Shown one piece after another: positions 1 through 9,849 of a stretch of 64,000 nucleotides of DNA. The stretch lies in contig NZ_VEIO01000001.1 in NCBI RefSeq assembly GCF_007680605.1, positions 868,001 to 932,000 on the forward strand, in the 5' to 3' direction. The translations under genes and the position numbers were made by a program. Each line of letters starts with the position of its first letter. Position 1 is the first letter of the stretch. Source of the DNA: Paenibacillus xylanexedens. GTDB lineage: Bacteria > Bacillota > Bacilli > Paenibacillales > Paenibacillaceae. The notes below the pieces were generated by a model, which was given only the letters and a program-made list of their open reading frames with translations, had not been told where the DNA came from and made no database searches.

Positions 1-204
1 GGCTGTGCCAAAGTATCTGTTATTGGCGGAGGAATTAACGGTGTGCCTGGAATTATGGCCCGCATTGTGGAGTCACTTACACTCGCAGATATTCAGATTT
101 TGCAATCGGCGGATTCCAATACAACGATCTGGGTGCTTGTTAAAAAAGAAGATATGGTTCAGGCTTTGAGAGCACTTCATGCCTCATTCGAACTTCACTT
201 GTAA
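1..204 (+). CDS. dapG: aspartate kinase, C-terminal end (partial)
   Basis: The first 67 codons are open in frame 1 and end at TAA. The peptide (GCAKVSVIGGGINGVPG..., ending in FELHL) reads as the last ACT domain of an aspartokinase, the regulatory part that binds diaminopimelate or lysine in the first step of aspartate-family amino acid synthesis. Its place just before dapA, followed by rnjB, tepA and spoIIIE, is the Bacillus subtilis dapG-dapA order, which is why dapG is preferred over lysC or yclM. The catalytic domain lies upstream of the window, so the isozyme call rests on synteny. Confidence 0.85.
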   Translation, partial: GCAKVSVIGGGINGVPGIMARIVESLTLADIQILQSADSNTTIWVLVKKEDMVQALRALHASFELHL

Positions 205-251
205 CTCACCCATGTTAGCGGAGCCAGACTTGTTTTGAGGGAGGAATCGAA

Positions 252-1130
252 TTGGACTTTGGAAGATTGATTACAGCAATGGTCACTCCGTTCAATGCAC
301 AAGGAGAGATTCATTGGGAGGAAACGGCACGTCTCATCGATTATCTGATCGTTGATCAAAAGTCGGAGACTCTCGTGATTTCTGGAACAACAGGGGAGTC
401 GCCAACACTTAGTGATACAGAGAAAGTTCAATTATTCGAATTTGCAGTGAAACATGCGGCTGGAAGGTGCAAGATTATTGCCGGAACGGGCAGCAACAAC
501 ACAGCCCATTCTATCCATCTGACAAAAGAAGCTGAACGTGTTGGGGTAGACGGGGTATTATTAGTTGTTCCGTATTACAACAAGCCGAGCCAAGAAGGTA
601 TGTTTAGACATTTTGAAGCGATTGCTGCAGCAACTACGCTGCCAGTGATGCTATACAATGTGCCTGGACGTACTGTCGCAAACCTGTCTGCTGCAACCAC
701 GTTGCGACTGGCACAAATCCCGAATATTGTGGCGACGAAGGAATGTGCCTCCATGGAGCAGGTAACTTTAATTGCAGCCGATGCACCAGATCATTTCAGA
801 GTCTATTCAGGGGATGATGCGGCAGGTTTGCCTGCTATTGCAGTTGGTGCTCACGGTATTGTTAGCGTGGCGAGTCACGTCGTGGGAGCAGAGATGAAAA
901 AGATGATCGATGCCTTTTATGACGGCGACCCTCTACAAGCGAGACGCATTCATCAGAAGCTCTTCCCGCTATTTAAAGGGTTGTTTGAGTGCCCACAGCC
1001 TTTGCCTAATCCGGTAGCGGTAAAATATGCATTAACTTTACGTGGACTGGACGTAGGCTCAGTGCGTCTGCCTTTGATTCCGCCTACCGTAGAGGAGCAG
1101 GATTACATTAAAAATCTGCTTCAATTGTAA
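252..1130 (+). CDS. dapA: 4-hydroxy-tetrahydrodipicolinate synthase
   Basis: 292 residues, the normal length for DapA. It condenses pyruvate with aspartate semialdehyde, the first committed step to diaminopimelate (cell wall), lysine and dipicolinate (spore core). Visible family marks are GTTGE near residues 45-49, Tyr135 in LYNVPGR and the Schiff-base Lys163 in VATKE. The start is TTG at 252 with a GAGGGAGG ribosome site a few bases upstream; the same frame offers no better start. It lies 47 bases after dapG, so the two are probably one transcript, ending in the hairpin at 1191. Cytosolic tetrameric enzyme. Very secure call. Confidence 0.97.
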   Translation: MDFGRLITAMVTPFNAQGEIHWEETARLIDYLIVDQKSETLVISGTTGESPTLSDTEKVQLFEFAVKHAAGRCKIIAGTGSNNTAHSIHLTKEAERVGVDGVLLVVPYYNKPSQEGMFRHFEAIAAATTLPVMLYNVPGRTVANLSAATTLRLAQIPNIVATKECASMEQVTLIAADAPDHFRVYSGDDAAGLPAIAVGAHGIVSVASHVVGAEMKKMIDAFYDGDPLQARRIHQKLFPLFKGLFECPQPLPNPVAVKYALTLRGLDVGSVRLPLIPPTVEEQDYIKNLLQL

Positions 1131-1190
1131 ATAAAAGTCGGATTCATTAGACGTTTATTAATGATAAGCACGAACGCTATGTTTAACGAA

Positions 1191-1230
1191 AGAACCGCAC
1201 CTCTCAGGTAGAGGCAGCGGTTCTTTTTTT
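1191..1230 (+). terminator. rho-independent terminator after dapA
   Basis: AGAACCGC and GCGGTTCT form the outer stem with a CCTCT/AGAGG inner stem, followed by a run of eight T. It closes the dapG-dapA transcript. Confidence 0.9.
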
Positions 1231-1294
1231 GACGAGCGATGTAAGGTTTCTTTTTTTGCAGGAAGGGAAACCTACAGGTTAACGAGAGAGTGAC

Positions 1295-1324
1295 TTGTTT
1301 TTTCTGTTTTTAATCATGTATAAT
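1295..1324 (+). promoter_or_regulatory. sigma-A promoter for rnjB with long leader
   Basis: TTGTTT (1295-1300), an 18-base spacer and a perfect TATAAT (1319-1324). Transcription would start near 1331, leaving about 280 bases of untranslated leader before rnjB. The leader (1331-1609) has AT-rich and locally self-complementary stretches but no conserved riboswitch that I recognise and no convincing leader ORF. Confidence 0.65.
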
Positions 1325-1609
1325 GATGTCAAGTGACTGGGTGCGGTATTTTTTTGAAATTGAAAGCGACATCGTTTCGTTGGTGTGGCTTTGCGGTGAA
1401 AAAGGAAGGAACGGCTAAGAGGGGAAATTCGGATCCAACCTGTTGGTGATGGGGTATAACTTCGAAGAACTTCTTCCAAATATCGTGAATAAAGGTGTTC
1501 TTTTGCATTCATCCCTAATTCATAGGGGTGTGATGTTTGAACTACTTTTCTTAACTTACAATAAATAATAAGGTACGACGTCCAACTACCATAGGAGGTT
1601 CAGATTCAT

Positions 1610-3292
1610 TTGTCTAAGAAAAATAATAATAACGAGAAGCTGATGATTTTTGCATTGGGCGGCGTAGGCGAGATTGGTAAAAATATGTATGTTATCCAAT
1701 ACGCGAACGACATTGTAGTCGTAGACGCTGGTCTTAAATTCCCTGAAGAAGATATGCTTGGTATTGATATTGTCATCCCTGACATTTCGTACTTGACCGA
1801 GAACCGTGATAAAGTACGCGGCATTATTTTAACTCACGGTCACGAGGATCACATCGGCGGTTTGCCATATGTCCTCAAACACTTGAATGTTCCTGTTTAC
1901 GGAACCAGACTTACACTTGGTCTTGTTGAGAACAAACTGAAAGAAGCTAATTTGCTGGGTGAGACGAAACGTATCCTCATCAACGCAGATTCAGAGATCG
2001 AACTGGGAACAACGCTGAAAGCATCATTCTTTGCTACTAATCATAGTATTCCCGATTCCGTCGGGGTATGTGTAGAAACGCCGGAAGGCGCAGTTGTTCA
2101 CACAGGTGACTTTAAATTTGATCATACGCCAGTGAATGGTCAGTATGCAGATCTCCAACGTATGGCACAGATCGGAACCAACGGCGTACTTGCGTTGCTC
2201 TCTGACAGTACCAATGCGGAGAAACCTGGATTCACTCCATCTGAGAAAAACGTAGGCATTGTGCTGGAAGATATTTTCCGCAAAGCTAACCAACGTGTCG
2301 TTGTCGCAACGTTTGCTTCCAACGTACACCGTATTCAACAGGTTATCAATGCAGCAGAGGTTACTGGACGTAAAGTTGCAGTGATCGGACGCAGCATGGT
2401 AAATGTGGTGGGTATCGCTTCGGATTTAGGTTATCTGGAAATTCCAGATGGAATGATCATTGAGCCGGAAGAAGTTGGGAAAATGGCTGCAGATCGTGTA
2501 GTTATTCTCTGCACAGGTAGCCAAGGTGAGCCAATGTCCGCATTGACGCGTATGGCGCGTTCTACGCATCGCAAAGTGGACATCCTTCCCGGAGATACCG
2601 TTATCATTGCAGCAACACCTGTACCAGGAAACGAAAAGTATGTAGGTCGTACAATTGACGAACTGTTCCGTCTGGGAGCTAACGTACATTACAGCGGTGC
2701 TAACAGCGGCGTTCACGTATCTGGTCACGGTAGCCAGGAAGAATTGAAACTTATGCTCAACTTGATGAAACCGAAATACTTCCTGCCAATTCACGGTGAA
2801 TTCCGGATGCAACGTCGTCACGCGGTGCTCGCTGAATCCGTAGGCATCGACCCGGACAATATTTTCATTACGGATATCGGTGAAGTTGTCGAGATTCAAG
2901 GTGGAGCTGCACGTAAAGCAGGTAAAGTAACTGCAGGTAACGTGTTGATCGATGGTCTGGGTGTAGGTGATGTTGGTAACATCGTATTGCGTGATCGTAA
3001 ATTGCTGTCTCAGGATGGTATTCTGGTTGTCGTGGTAACACTCAGCAAGCAGGATGGTAAAATCGTCTCTGGTCCGGATATTATCTCCCGCGGATTCGTG
3101 TATGTACGTGAGTCAGAAGGACTGCTGGATGAGGCTAATCGCATTGTAAGCAGTACTTTGCAGAAGCTGATGAGTGAAAATGTAAACGAGTGGGCTTCAC
3201 TTAAAACAAACGTTAAAGATGCTTTGGGACGTTTCCTGTATGAGCAAACGCGTCGTAGACCGATGATTTTGCCAATCATTATGGAAGTTTAA
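1610..3292 (+). CDS. rnjB: ribonuclease J (RNase J2 by synteny)
   Basis: 560-residue metallo-beta-lactamase/beta-CASP ribonuclease that acts in mRNA decay and RNA processing in the cytosol. The zinc-binding signature HGHEDHIGG is at residues 76-84 and further metal ligands appear in NHSIPDS and HTGDFKFD; SGHGSQEE and LPIHGEFR are typical of the beta-CASP part. The start is TTG at 1610, after AGGAGG at 1594-1599. Position between dapA and tepA corresponds to rnjB (ymfA) of B. subtilis. The HxHxDH motif is complete here, so catalytic competence is expected; assignment to J2 rather than J1 depends on gene order alone. A strong terminator follows. Confidence 0.93.
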   Translation: MSKKNNNNEKLMIFALGGVGEIGKNMYVIQYANDIVVVDAGLKFPEEDMLGIDIVIPDISYLTENRDKVRGIILTHGHEDHIGGLPYVLKHLNVPVYGTRLTLGLVENKLKEANLLGETKRILINADSEIELGTTLKASFFATNHSIPDSVGVCVETPEGAVVHTGDFKFDHTPVNGQYADLQRMAQIGTNGVLALLSDSTNAEKPGFTPSEKNVGIVLEDIFRKANQRVVVATFASNVHRIQQVINAAEVTGRKVAVIGRSMVNVVGIASDLGYLEIPDGMIIEPEEVGKMAADRVVILCTGSQGEPMSALTRMARSTHRKVDILPGDTVIIAATPVPGNEKYVGRTIDELFRLGANVHYSGANSGVHVSGHGSQEELKLMLNLMKPKYFLPIHGEFRMQRRHAVLAESVGIDPDNIFITDIGEVVEIQGGAARKAGKVTAGNVLIDGLGVGDVGNIVLRDRKLLSQDGILVVVVTLSKQDGKIVSGPDIISRGFVYVRESEGLLDEANRIVSSTLQKLMSENVNEWASLKTNVKDALGRFLYEQTRRRPMILPIIMEV

Positions 3293-3331
3293 AATAAGTT
3301 TAATAAAAAACATATAATCAGGCACACAGTC

Positions 3332-3386
3332 GCCCCTTCTCTACGAGTAATATTGGACGGTTCCTCGTAGAGAAGGGGCTTTTTTG
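3332..3386 (+). terminator. rho-independent terminator after rnjB
   Basis: A 16-bp perfect stem (GCCCCTTCTCTACGAG with its complement at 3364-3379) and a run of T from 3380. It separates rnjB from tepA. Confidence 0.95.
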
Positions 3387-3537
3387 TGTTTTTAAAAGGA
3401 GGTATGAGAGGGGAGTAAAGTTTCAAAGGCTGATTGATGGAAATGTTTGTTCAGGGAAAGTATAAGGTCGTTGACAGATTCCCCATACTAAGGAAAAGAC
3501 AACAATTATATTTTTCAGGAGAAGGAGACAGCATTTT

Positions 3538-4314
3538 ATGAATGAGCAGATGAATGACAACAAACGAATGCCAAAATCCAATCAGTCGGAGGCCGAAGCT
3601 CCAGATATTCCGGTGCAGGAGGAGAAGCAACTTTCTCCAGTCACAGAATCCATTCAGCAGTTCGGGCAAACACAGTCACCAGCCAGTGAATCTAATATTT
3701 TCTGCATGACCATTATCGGTCAGGTAGAGGGACATTTAATTTTACCTCCACAGAACAAAACAACCAAGTATGAGCATATTATTCCGCAGCTGGTAGCGGC
3801 AGAACAGAATCAGAAGATTGAAGGCATTTTGATCATTCTCAATACCGTAGGTGGAGATGTGGAAGCTGGCCTTGCTATTGCTGAGATGATTGCCTCTTTG
3901 AGCAAACCAACGGTGACCGTTGTCATTGGAGGAGGGCATAGTATTGGTGTACCGATTGCAGTTGCTTCGACGTACTCGCTTATTGCGGGAAGTTCCACAA
4001 TGACGATCCACCCCATACGTATGAATGGACTTGTCATAGGTGTACCCCAGACGTTTGAATACATGGAGAAGATGCAGGAGCGCGTTGTACGGTTTGTAAC
4101 TTCACACTCTAACATTTCCGAAGACATGTTCAAAGAATTGATGTTCAAGACAGGAGAGTTGAATCGGGATATTGGAACAGCAGTAGGAAGTGCAGACGCG
4201 GTGAAGTACGGTCTCATGGATGCTGTTGGTGGTATTGGTCAAGCCATTGCACAATTAAACAAGCTTATGGGAGATAGAAGACAGGCGATGCAAGCAGGAG
4301 GATACACGCAATGA
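3538..4314 (+). CDS. tepA: ClpP-family translocation-enhancing peptidase TepA
   Basis: 258 residues. The first 50 are polar and low in complexity; the rest is a ClpP/crotonase-type fold as in TepA (YmfB), a cytosolic peptidase reported to help protein export in B. subtilis. The likely nucleophile is Ser135 in GGGHSIG and His158 in TIHP is in the position expected for the catalytic His; [10 protein letters not shown] is the usual ClpP-like strand. The start is ATG at 3538 with AGGAGAAGGAGA upstream. The 3' end overlaps the next gene by four bases (ATGA), so they are translationally coupled. Order rnjB-tepA-ylzJ-spoIIIE is as in B. subtilis. Confidence 0.93.
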   Translation: MNEQMNDNKRMPKSNQSEAEAPDIPVQEEKQLSPVTESIQQFGQTQSPASESNIFCMTIIGQVEGHLILPPQNKTTKYEHIIPQLVAAEQNQKIEGILIILNTVGGDVEAGLAIAEMIASLSKPTVTVVIGGGHSIGVPIAVASTYSLIAGSSTMTIHPIRMNGLVIGVPQTFEYMEKMQERVVRFVTSHSNISEDMFKELMFKTGELNRDIGTAVGSADAVKYGLMDAVGGIGQAIAQLNKLMGDRRQAMQAGGYTQ

Positions 4315-4544
4315 CAACCATGTATACTGTGATGCCTCCAGAGCAACTATGGTCAGGCATGTGGACAGAGGCGGGAGATACGAAAGAGATCCGAATGAAT
4401 GGTTTGTTGATGCAGGTCAGACCGGTAAACGACACCGAGGCTGTTATTGTGCGTTTACTTGACTGCCCACTAGAAGCATATCTGGATCCGTCCAATCTGC
4501 CGGGTTCAACCGTTCCGCTTTCGGGTAACACAAGTCCAACATAA
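4311..4544 (+). CDS. ylzJ: YlzJ-like small protein
   Basis: 77 residues starting at ATG 4311, overlapping the tepA stop by ATGA. No enzymatic motif and no membrane segment. The beginning ([15 protein letters not shown]) and the place between tepA and spoIIIE match the YlzJ family of Bacillales, whose function is not known. The coupling to tepA suggests the two are made together; beyond that nothing can be inferred. Confidence 0.82.
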   Translation: MTTMYTVMPPEQLWSGMWTEAGDTKEIRMNGLLMQVRPVNDTEAVIVRLLDCPLEAYLDPSNLPGSTVPLSGNTSPT

Positions 4545-4602
4545 CGCGACGAATTCAGACAAATGGTGCAGAAAAAGAACATATGTACGGAATATATTTG
4601 TA

Positions 4603-4611
4603 TGGTATAAT
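4603..4611 (+). promoter_or_regulatory. extended -10 promoter before spoIIIE
   Basis: TGGTATAAT is a perfect extended -10 element 23 bases before the spoIIIE start; no good -35 box lies 17 bases upstream, as is usual for the extended class. Confidence 0.55.
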
Positions 4612-4634
4612 ATTCTTCTGGGGGTGACCTGATT

Positions 4635-7418
4635 TTGGCCAGAAGAAAAAAGAGGAAAAAAAAGGGTGCCGGGTTTAGTGGTGTCTTAAAATATGAAATT
4701 TATGGAATTGTGCTAATCACGCTGGCAGTTATAGCACTATCGGGTGAAGCCACAGTGGGACGTTCGCTTTCCAAGATGTTTGGACTGATGCTTGGCAAGT
4801 TTTATTTTGCGATTCCGCTTGTGGGCATATATTACGGTTTGATGGTGATGATTCATCGGAAGTGGCCTAGTGGCTGGACTACACGCAAGACGGGTTTGGT
4901 ACTGCTTGTCTTTGCGTTAACCTTGATGAGCACCATATCGGCTATGCATCAGAAGTTGCTTCCGGTTGACGCGCTTGAACCAGGTGCGGTGCTGACCCAG
5001 GTACATAATGATATGCAAACTGAATTATTGACACCAGCTGCCCCTGGAGAACGGGATTCCATGCTTGGTAAGGATATTAGCGGCGGGTATCTTGGTGCAG
5101 GACAGTTTGCTTTATTTTTGTGGTTATTTGGCAGTCTTGGCGCAAGATTGATCATGATCGTCATGTTTGTGATTAGCTTTATGCTTGTTACGGGGCTTTC
5201 CTATGTTGATTTGATACGCATATTCCGAACTAAGATTTGGGATGCTGGCAGCTCCATGTACAAAAAACTGGAATCCAGACCAGCAAAACGTTCCGCTTCC
5301 AGTGTGACGGGAGTTAAGAAAAACAACGCACGTAAACTCGCACCTGTACCCGTTGATGATGAGGAAGAGGATGACGATTATGATTCTCCCGATTCCCAAG
5401 AAGGACAGCTGCCCAAACGTAAGGCTCCGATATTCTTCCAGTTGTTCGGAAAATGGGGGGCGGATCGGCAGCCCGCGAAACAAGCTGAGGAATCATCTTC
5501 GGAAACAGATGTGCTCGAATCGGAACAGGTCGTTTATCGTGCTGGGCAGGATTTGCCAACCGAGGCATGGTCTGGAGAGCTTGAGTCATCTGTGATCAAA
5601 GGTTCTGGTGCAGCAGCAGTTGGTGCAACAGCATCAGTAACGCAGGCAAAGGTTGATTCGGCACCGATTATTCGTGACTTCTTTGAACATGTCAGATCAG
5701 AGGGCTCTGACAAGGATGATGATCTGGATGATGCCTATCCTTTCCCGGATGATCTGAATCATAATAACAGCACTCTAGATCAGGTAGACAAAACGGATAT
5801 TAAATTTACAGATGAACTGGTAGAAGCAGAGTGGACTGAAGCCCATGGCGCAACAGATATGCTTCAAGCGGATCTTGAGCAAGAGATAACGGATGGAGAA
5901 GACGCTCCGAGTGAAACGTTGAACTCTGGCATGGAGCAGGATGGTGTGGCAGGAGAGACTGTACAACCTGTCATACCGCCACCTCCTCCGCCGAAGCCAT
6001 ACAAGCTTCCTTCATTCCGGCTTTTGTCCAAGCCTCATAATAGTGGAAAAGGTAGCGATCAGAAGGATTACATGCAGACTGCACGCAAGCTGGAAGCAAC
6101 GTTAGAAAGTTTCGGTGTACGTGCCAAAGTTCTGGAGGTTGTCCGAGGTCCAGCGGTTACAAGGTATGAAATTCAACCAGATATCGGGGTCAAGGTTAGC
6201 CGGATCGTCAGTCTTACCGATGATATCGCTTTAGCTCTGGCTGCGAAAGATATTCGGATGGAAGCACCCATTCCAGGAAAATCGGCAATTGGTATTGAAG
6301 TCCCGAATGGCGAAGTATCCGTTGTGACCATGCGTGAAGTGATGGAGACAGCCACGTTCCAGGATGCTGAATCCAAAGTAACAATTGCGTTTGGACGTGA
6401 TATATCAGGTCAGACGATCATTGGCAACTTGGCCCGTATGCCCCACTTGTTAGTGGCTGGAGCTACCGGATCAGGAAAGTCGGTATGTATCAACGGCATT
6501 ATCACCAGCATTTTGTATAAAGCTAAGCCAGATGAGGTCAAGTTTCTAATGGTTGACCCCAAAATGGTTGAGTTGAATGTGTATAACGGAATTCCGCATC
6601 TGATGGCACCGGTAGTGACCGATCCGAAAAGAGCGTCGCTTGCGCTCAAAAAGATCGTAGTCGAGATGGAGAAAAGGTATGAGTTGTTCTCCAAATCAGG
6701 TACACGTAACGTTGAGGGATATAACAATCTGATGAAAGATAATCCGGCGGCGGTACTGCCATACATTGTGGTTATTGTGGACGAGCTTGCTGATTTGATG
6801 ATGGTAGCTGCTGGAGATGTAGAGGATGCGATTGCGCGCCTTGCGCAGATGGCCCGTGCAGCCGGAATTCACCTGATCATTGCGACGCAACGTCCTTCCG
6901 TTGATGTTATTACAGGGGTAATCAAAGCGAATATTCCTTCACGGATTGCATTCGGCGTATCCTCACAAGTCGATTCACGTACGATTCTGGATATGGGTGG
7001 AGCGGAGAAGTTGTTAGGCCGTGGAGACATGCTGTTCATGCCAATGGGTGCTTCCAAGCCAATTCGTGTTCAGGGTGCGTTTATGAGTGATGAAGAGGTT
7101 GAAAATATCGTGAATTACGTTCGGGGTCAAGGCGTAGCGCAGTATGATGAATCCCTTGTGCCAGAGGTAGATGACTCCAATCAAGCAACAGAAGAAGTAC
7201 AGGATGAGTTATACGAGCAGGCTGTACAGATCATTCTGGAAGCAAAGCAGGCTTCGGTGTCACTCTTACAACGTCGAATGCGGGTAGGTTATACTCGTGC
7301 AGCGCGTTTGATTGACTCGATGGAAGCCAGAGGTGTGATTGGGCCATATGAAGGCAGCAAACCGCGCGAAGTCCTTGTTTCGCTGGAACAGTATCAACAG
7401 AACAAAATAAGCTCATAG
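4635..7418 (+). CDS. spoIIIE: DNA translocase SpoIIIE/FtsK
   Basis: 927 residues, longer than the B. subtilis protein because of an acidic linker. It pumps chromosomal DNA through the closing septum, above all into the forespore. Order of parts: lysine-rich start, four membrane helices in about the first 190 residues, an acidic variable linker with a proline run (about 200-455), then the motor with Walker A GATGSGKS near residue 610 and Walker [13 protein letters not shown] near 713, and the C-terminal winged-helix gamma domain (about 860-920) that reads SRS/KOPS-type sequences. The start is TTG at 4635 after GGGGTGACCT. A terminator follows at 7430. Context and domains agree. Confidence 0.96.
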   Translation: MARRKKRKKKGAGFSGVLKYEIYGIVLITLAVIALSGEATVGRSLSKMFGLMLGKFYFAIPLVGIYYGLMVMIHRKWPSGWTTRKTGLVLLVFALTLMSTISAMHQKLLPVDALEPGAVLTQVHNDMQTELLTPAAPGERDSMLGKDISGGYLGAGQFALFLWLFGSLGARLIMIVMFVISFMLVTGLSYVDLIRIFRTKIWDAGSSMYKKLESRPAKRSASSVTGVKKNNARKLAPVPVDDEEEDDDYDSPDSQEGQLPKRKAPIFFQLFGKWGADRQPAKQAEESSSETDVLESEQVVYRAGQDLPTEAWSGELESSVIKGSGAAAVGATASVTQAKVDSAPIIRDFFEHVRSEGSDKDDDLDDAYPFPDDLNHNNSTLDQVDKTDIKFTDELVEAEWTEAHGATDMLQADLEQEITDGEDAPSETLNSGMEQDGVAGETVQPVIPPPPPPKPYKLPSFRLLSKPHNSGKGSDQKDYMQTARKLEATLESFGVRAKVLEVVRGPAVTRYEIQPDIGVKVSRIVSLTDDIALALAAKDIRMEAPIPGKSAIGIEVPNGEVSVVTMREVMETATFQDAESKVTIAFGRDISGQTIIGNLARMPHLLVAGATGSGKSVCINGIITSILYKAKPDEVKFLMVDPKMVELNVYNGIPHLMAPVVTDPKRASLALKKIVVEMEKRYELFSKSGTRNVEGYNNLMKDNPAAVLPYIVVIVDELADLMMVAAGDVEDAIARLAQMARAAGIHLIIATQRPSVDVITGVIKANIPSRIAFGVSSQVDSRTILDMGGAEKLLGRGDMLFMPMGASKPIRVQGAFMSDEEVENIVNYVRGQGVAQYDESLVPEVDDSNQATEEVQDELYEQAVQIILEAKQASVSLLQRRMRVGYTRAARLIDSMEARGVIGPYEGSKPREVLVSLEQYQQNKISS

Positions 7419-7429
7419 AGAAGCGTTAG

Positions 7430-7463
7430 AAAACCTTCAACCTTTATGGTTGGAGGTTTTTTG
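7430..7463 (+). terminator. rho-independent terminator after spoIIIE
   Basis: AAAACCTTCAACC pairs with GGTTGGAGGTTTT over a short loop and runs into T. It ends the tepA-ylzJ-spoIIIE unit. Confidence 0.88.
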
Positions 7464-7596
7464 TTGTTCCGCAACTTTGAGGTTTTGCCATTTGCTCCAG
7501 AGATCGGGTCGTTTGGTGCATAGGAAACATGACTGCTTGTCATAATAACGGTAGCGATTCTGTTAAATTCCACAAGAGAAAGGTAGAGCATAGTCG

Positions 7597-8430
7597 ATGC
7601 GAAAAATGAACCTATGGCTTTTCACTGCTATTTTGCTGATAACCGCGCTTGGAATTCGTTATTTGCTTCCTGAGCATACAGCGCCTCAAAGTGCTGCTCA
7701 GAACAACCTGCCAGCAGAGGAAAAAGCAATGCCGACCTTCAGTAACAATACCGTGAAATATGGCAGTTACGGTCAGGATGTCTACGAGCTTCAGGGACGA
7801 TTAAAGTATCTCGGTTTCTACAATGGCAAAATCGATAGTAATTTCGGCAGTAGCACGCTGAAATCAGTGAAATGGTTTCAATCTGAATTTGGCATGAAGG
7901 CAGATGGTGTGGTAGGCGCCAAAACCAAGTTAAAGCTATATAACGCCAGCACCAAATGGTCACCTACCGAGCCACCTTTGCATAAAGGAGGGGCTACTGG
8001 TGGAGATACAGGCGGAGGTGGAGATACCTCAAGTAATGAGAAGGACAATATGGGTTCTGCCAATGCGCTCGGACTCTCCGAGAACGAGCTTAAAATTATG
8101 GCGAATGCCGTATATGGCGAAGCGCGAGGCGAACCGTTTGAAGGTCAGGTAGCCGTAGCCGCTGTTATTCTGAATCGCGTAAACTCAGCAAGTTTTCCAT
8201 CTACGCCTTCCGGGGTCATCTTTCAACCGGGAGCCTTTACAGCCGTAGCGGATGGACAGATTTATCTGGAGCCCAATGCTCAGGCGAAAAAAGCTGTAGA
8301 ACAGGCATTGAACGGGTGGGACCCTTCCGGTGGATGTTTGTATTATTTTAACCCGAAGACAGCCACATCCAAATGGATATGGACTCGTCCGCAGGTGAAA
8401 ACGATCGGGCAGCATATATTCTGCATGTAA
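7597..8430 (+). CDS. sleB: spore cortex-lytic enzyme SleB
   Basis: 277 residues. SleB is a lytic transglycosylase that cleaves cortex peptidoglycan containing muramic lactam during germination. An uncleaved-looking or signal-peptide hydrophobic stretch lies at 5-24, a peptidoglycan-binding domain at about 53-115 (YGQDVYELQGRLKYLGFY), a Gly/Thr linker at 130-150, and the hydrolase_2 domain at about 160-277, with Glu175 in YGEARGE as the probable catalytic acid. The start is ATG 7597 after AGAAAGG. In B. subtilis sleB is paired with ypeB, its partner; here no ypeB is adjacent and the gene follows spoIIIE, so YpeB, if present, must be elsewhere or this is a SleB/CwlJ-type paralogue. Confidence 0.88.
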   Translation: MRKMNLWLFTAILLITALGIRYLLPEHTAPQSAAQNNLPAEEKAMPTFSNNTVKYGSYGQDVYELQGRLKYLGFYNGKIDSNFGSSTLKSVKWFQSEFGMKADGVVGAKTKLKLYNASTKWSPTEPPLHKGGATGGDTGGGGDTSSNEKDNMGSANALGLSENELKIMANAVYGEARGEPFEGQVAVAAVILNRVNSASFPSTPSGVIFQPGAFTAVADGQIYLEPNAQAKKAVEQALNGWDPSGGCLYYFNPKTATSKWIWTRPQVKTIGQHIFCM

Positions 8431-8563
8431 TCGGGCAATCCGGCGGGAAGCAACCAGAAGGCATGACTTCGGTTGCTTCTTGGCTTTTGGATGGTTTAAA
8501 ATGGAGGTTACGTTTAAGCTTGAGACAGGTTATCTAAATGACGCCGTAAAGGGGTTTTGACAT

Positions 8564-9847
8564 TTGAATACCGCAGCATTTGAACGGGGGAGCCGTAAAC
8601 AGCTACGTATCCATGTGCTTCCAACCAAACGTTTCAAAACGTTCGCTATCTCACTGTATGCCGGAGTTCCGCTACGCGAGGACACCGTTACTCCTGTGGC
8701 ATTGACACCGTTTGTTTTAAGAAGAGGGACAGAGTCCTATCCGGAAACAACGCAATTTCGAGAGCAATTGGAGCATTTGTACGGAGCAGGATTTGGTTTT
8801 GACGTCTATAAACGCGGTGATTATCAGATTGTGCAGTTTCGTATGGACACCATTAATGATTCGTTTGTCGGAGGTGGGGAGCAGCAACTTCTGGATCGTT
8901 CGTTTGCGTTTCTTGGAGAAGTGCTGACCAAGCCCGCGAGGGAAAATGGACACTTCAAAACATCGTATGTACAGGCAGAACGCGAGACGGTTCGTAAAAA
9001 GCTGGAGTCCATTGTGAACGATAAAATGCGTTATGCTGCTGAACGGTGTATCGAAGAAATGTGCAAACATGAGCCTTACCGGCTTCATCCCTTGGGTGAA
9101 CGAAAAGCACTGCCAGCCATGGAACCTTCTGAATTAACGGTTGCTTATGAAAACTGGCTAAGGGAAGCCAGCATGGACTTGTATGTGGTCGGGGATACAA
9201 CACTTGAAGAAGTAGAGGAACTGGTGCAGCGTCATTTTAACCTTGAACGCAAGACTTCCTCTGACTATCAGGCTCAGAAGGCGGTGCGTGGGGATGAGGA
9301 GCCACATACGGTCATTGAACGGCTGAACATTGGGCAGGGCAAGCTGAACCTGGGGCTTCGCACTTCCATTACCTATGCAGATGATAAATACGCTTCAGCG
9401 CTAATGTATAACGGTATTTTGGGTGGATACCCGCATTCGAAGTTGTTTGTCAATGTTCGTGAAAAAGAAAGCCTCGCCTATTATGCTTCTTCCAGATACG
9501 ATGGGCACAAAGGCATTGCCACCATTCAATCCGGAATTGAAATTCCCAATTATGAAAAAGCAGTGACCATCATCAAGCAACAGCTTGAGGAAATGAAACT
9601 TGGTCATATCACCGATCTGGAGATGTCCCAGACAAAAGCGATGATCCGTAATCTGTTAAAAGAAATGCAGGATGCTGCTTTTGAGATGATTGCTTATGAT
9701 TTTAACCGTCAGTTGTCCGGTAAGGAGAGAACATCTGAAGAGCTGCTTGCTCAAATCGAGCAGACGACCAAGCAGGATGTTCGTGAGGCCGCAGAGCAGT
9801 TCCGACTGGATACGATTTATTTCTTGCGGGACGAGAAGGAGGAATAG
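8564..9847 (+). CDS. ymfF: M16-family peptidase-like protein YmfF (no zinc motif)
   Basis: 427 residues with the two-lobed M16 (insulinase/MPP) fold suggested by NVREKESLAYYASSRYD and the paired repeats. The inverted zinc motif HxxEH is absent: the matching place reads QFREQLEHLYG, so it is probably the non-catalytic partner of the next gene, much as in two-subunit M16 enzymes. The start is TTG 8564 with AAGGGG upstream. Its stop is two bases before the start of ymfH, so the pair is coupled. Known from B. subtilis as ymfF-ymfH; a physiological substrate is not established. Confidence 0.87.
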   Translation: MNTAAFERGSRKQLRIHVLPTKRFKTFAISLYAGVPLREDTVTPVALTPFVLRRGTESYPETTQFREQLEHLYGAGFGFDVYKRGDYQIVQFRMDTINDSFVGGGEQQLLDRSFAFLGEVLTKPARENGHFKTSYVQAERETVRKKLESIVNDKMRYAAERCIEEMCKHEPYRLHPLGERKALPAMEPSELTVAYENWLREASMDLYVVGDTTLEEVEELVQRHFNLERKTSSDYQAQKAVRGDEEPHTVIERLNIGQGKLNLGLRTSITYADDKYASALMYNGILGGYPHSKLFVNVREKESLAYYASSRYDGHKGIATIQSGIEIPNYEKAVTIIKQQLEEMKLGHITDLEMSQTKAMIRNLLKEMQDAAFEMIAYDFNRQLSGKERTSEELLAQIEQTTKQDVREAAEQFRLDTIYFLRDEKEE

Positions 9848-9849
9848 TC

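Noticed and set aside
2024..2899. Minus-strand ORFs of 104 and 157 codons inside rnjB
   Set aside because: They are antisense shadows of a highly conserved gene with no ribosome sites.
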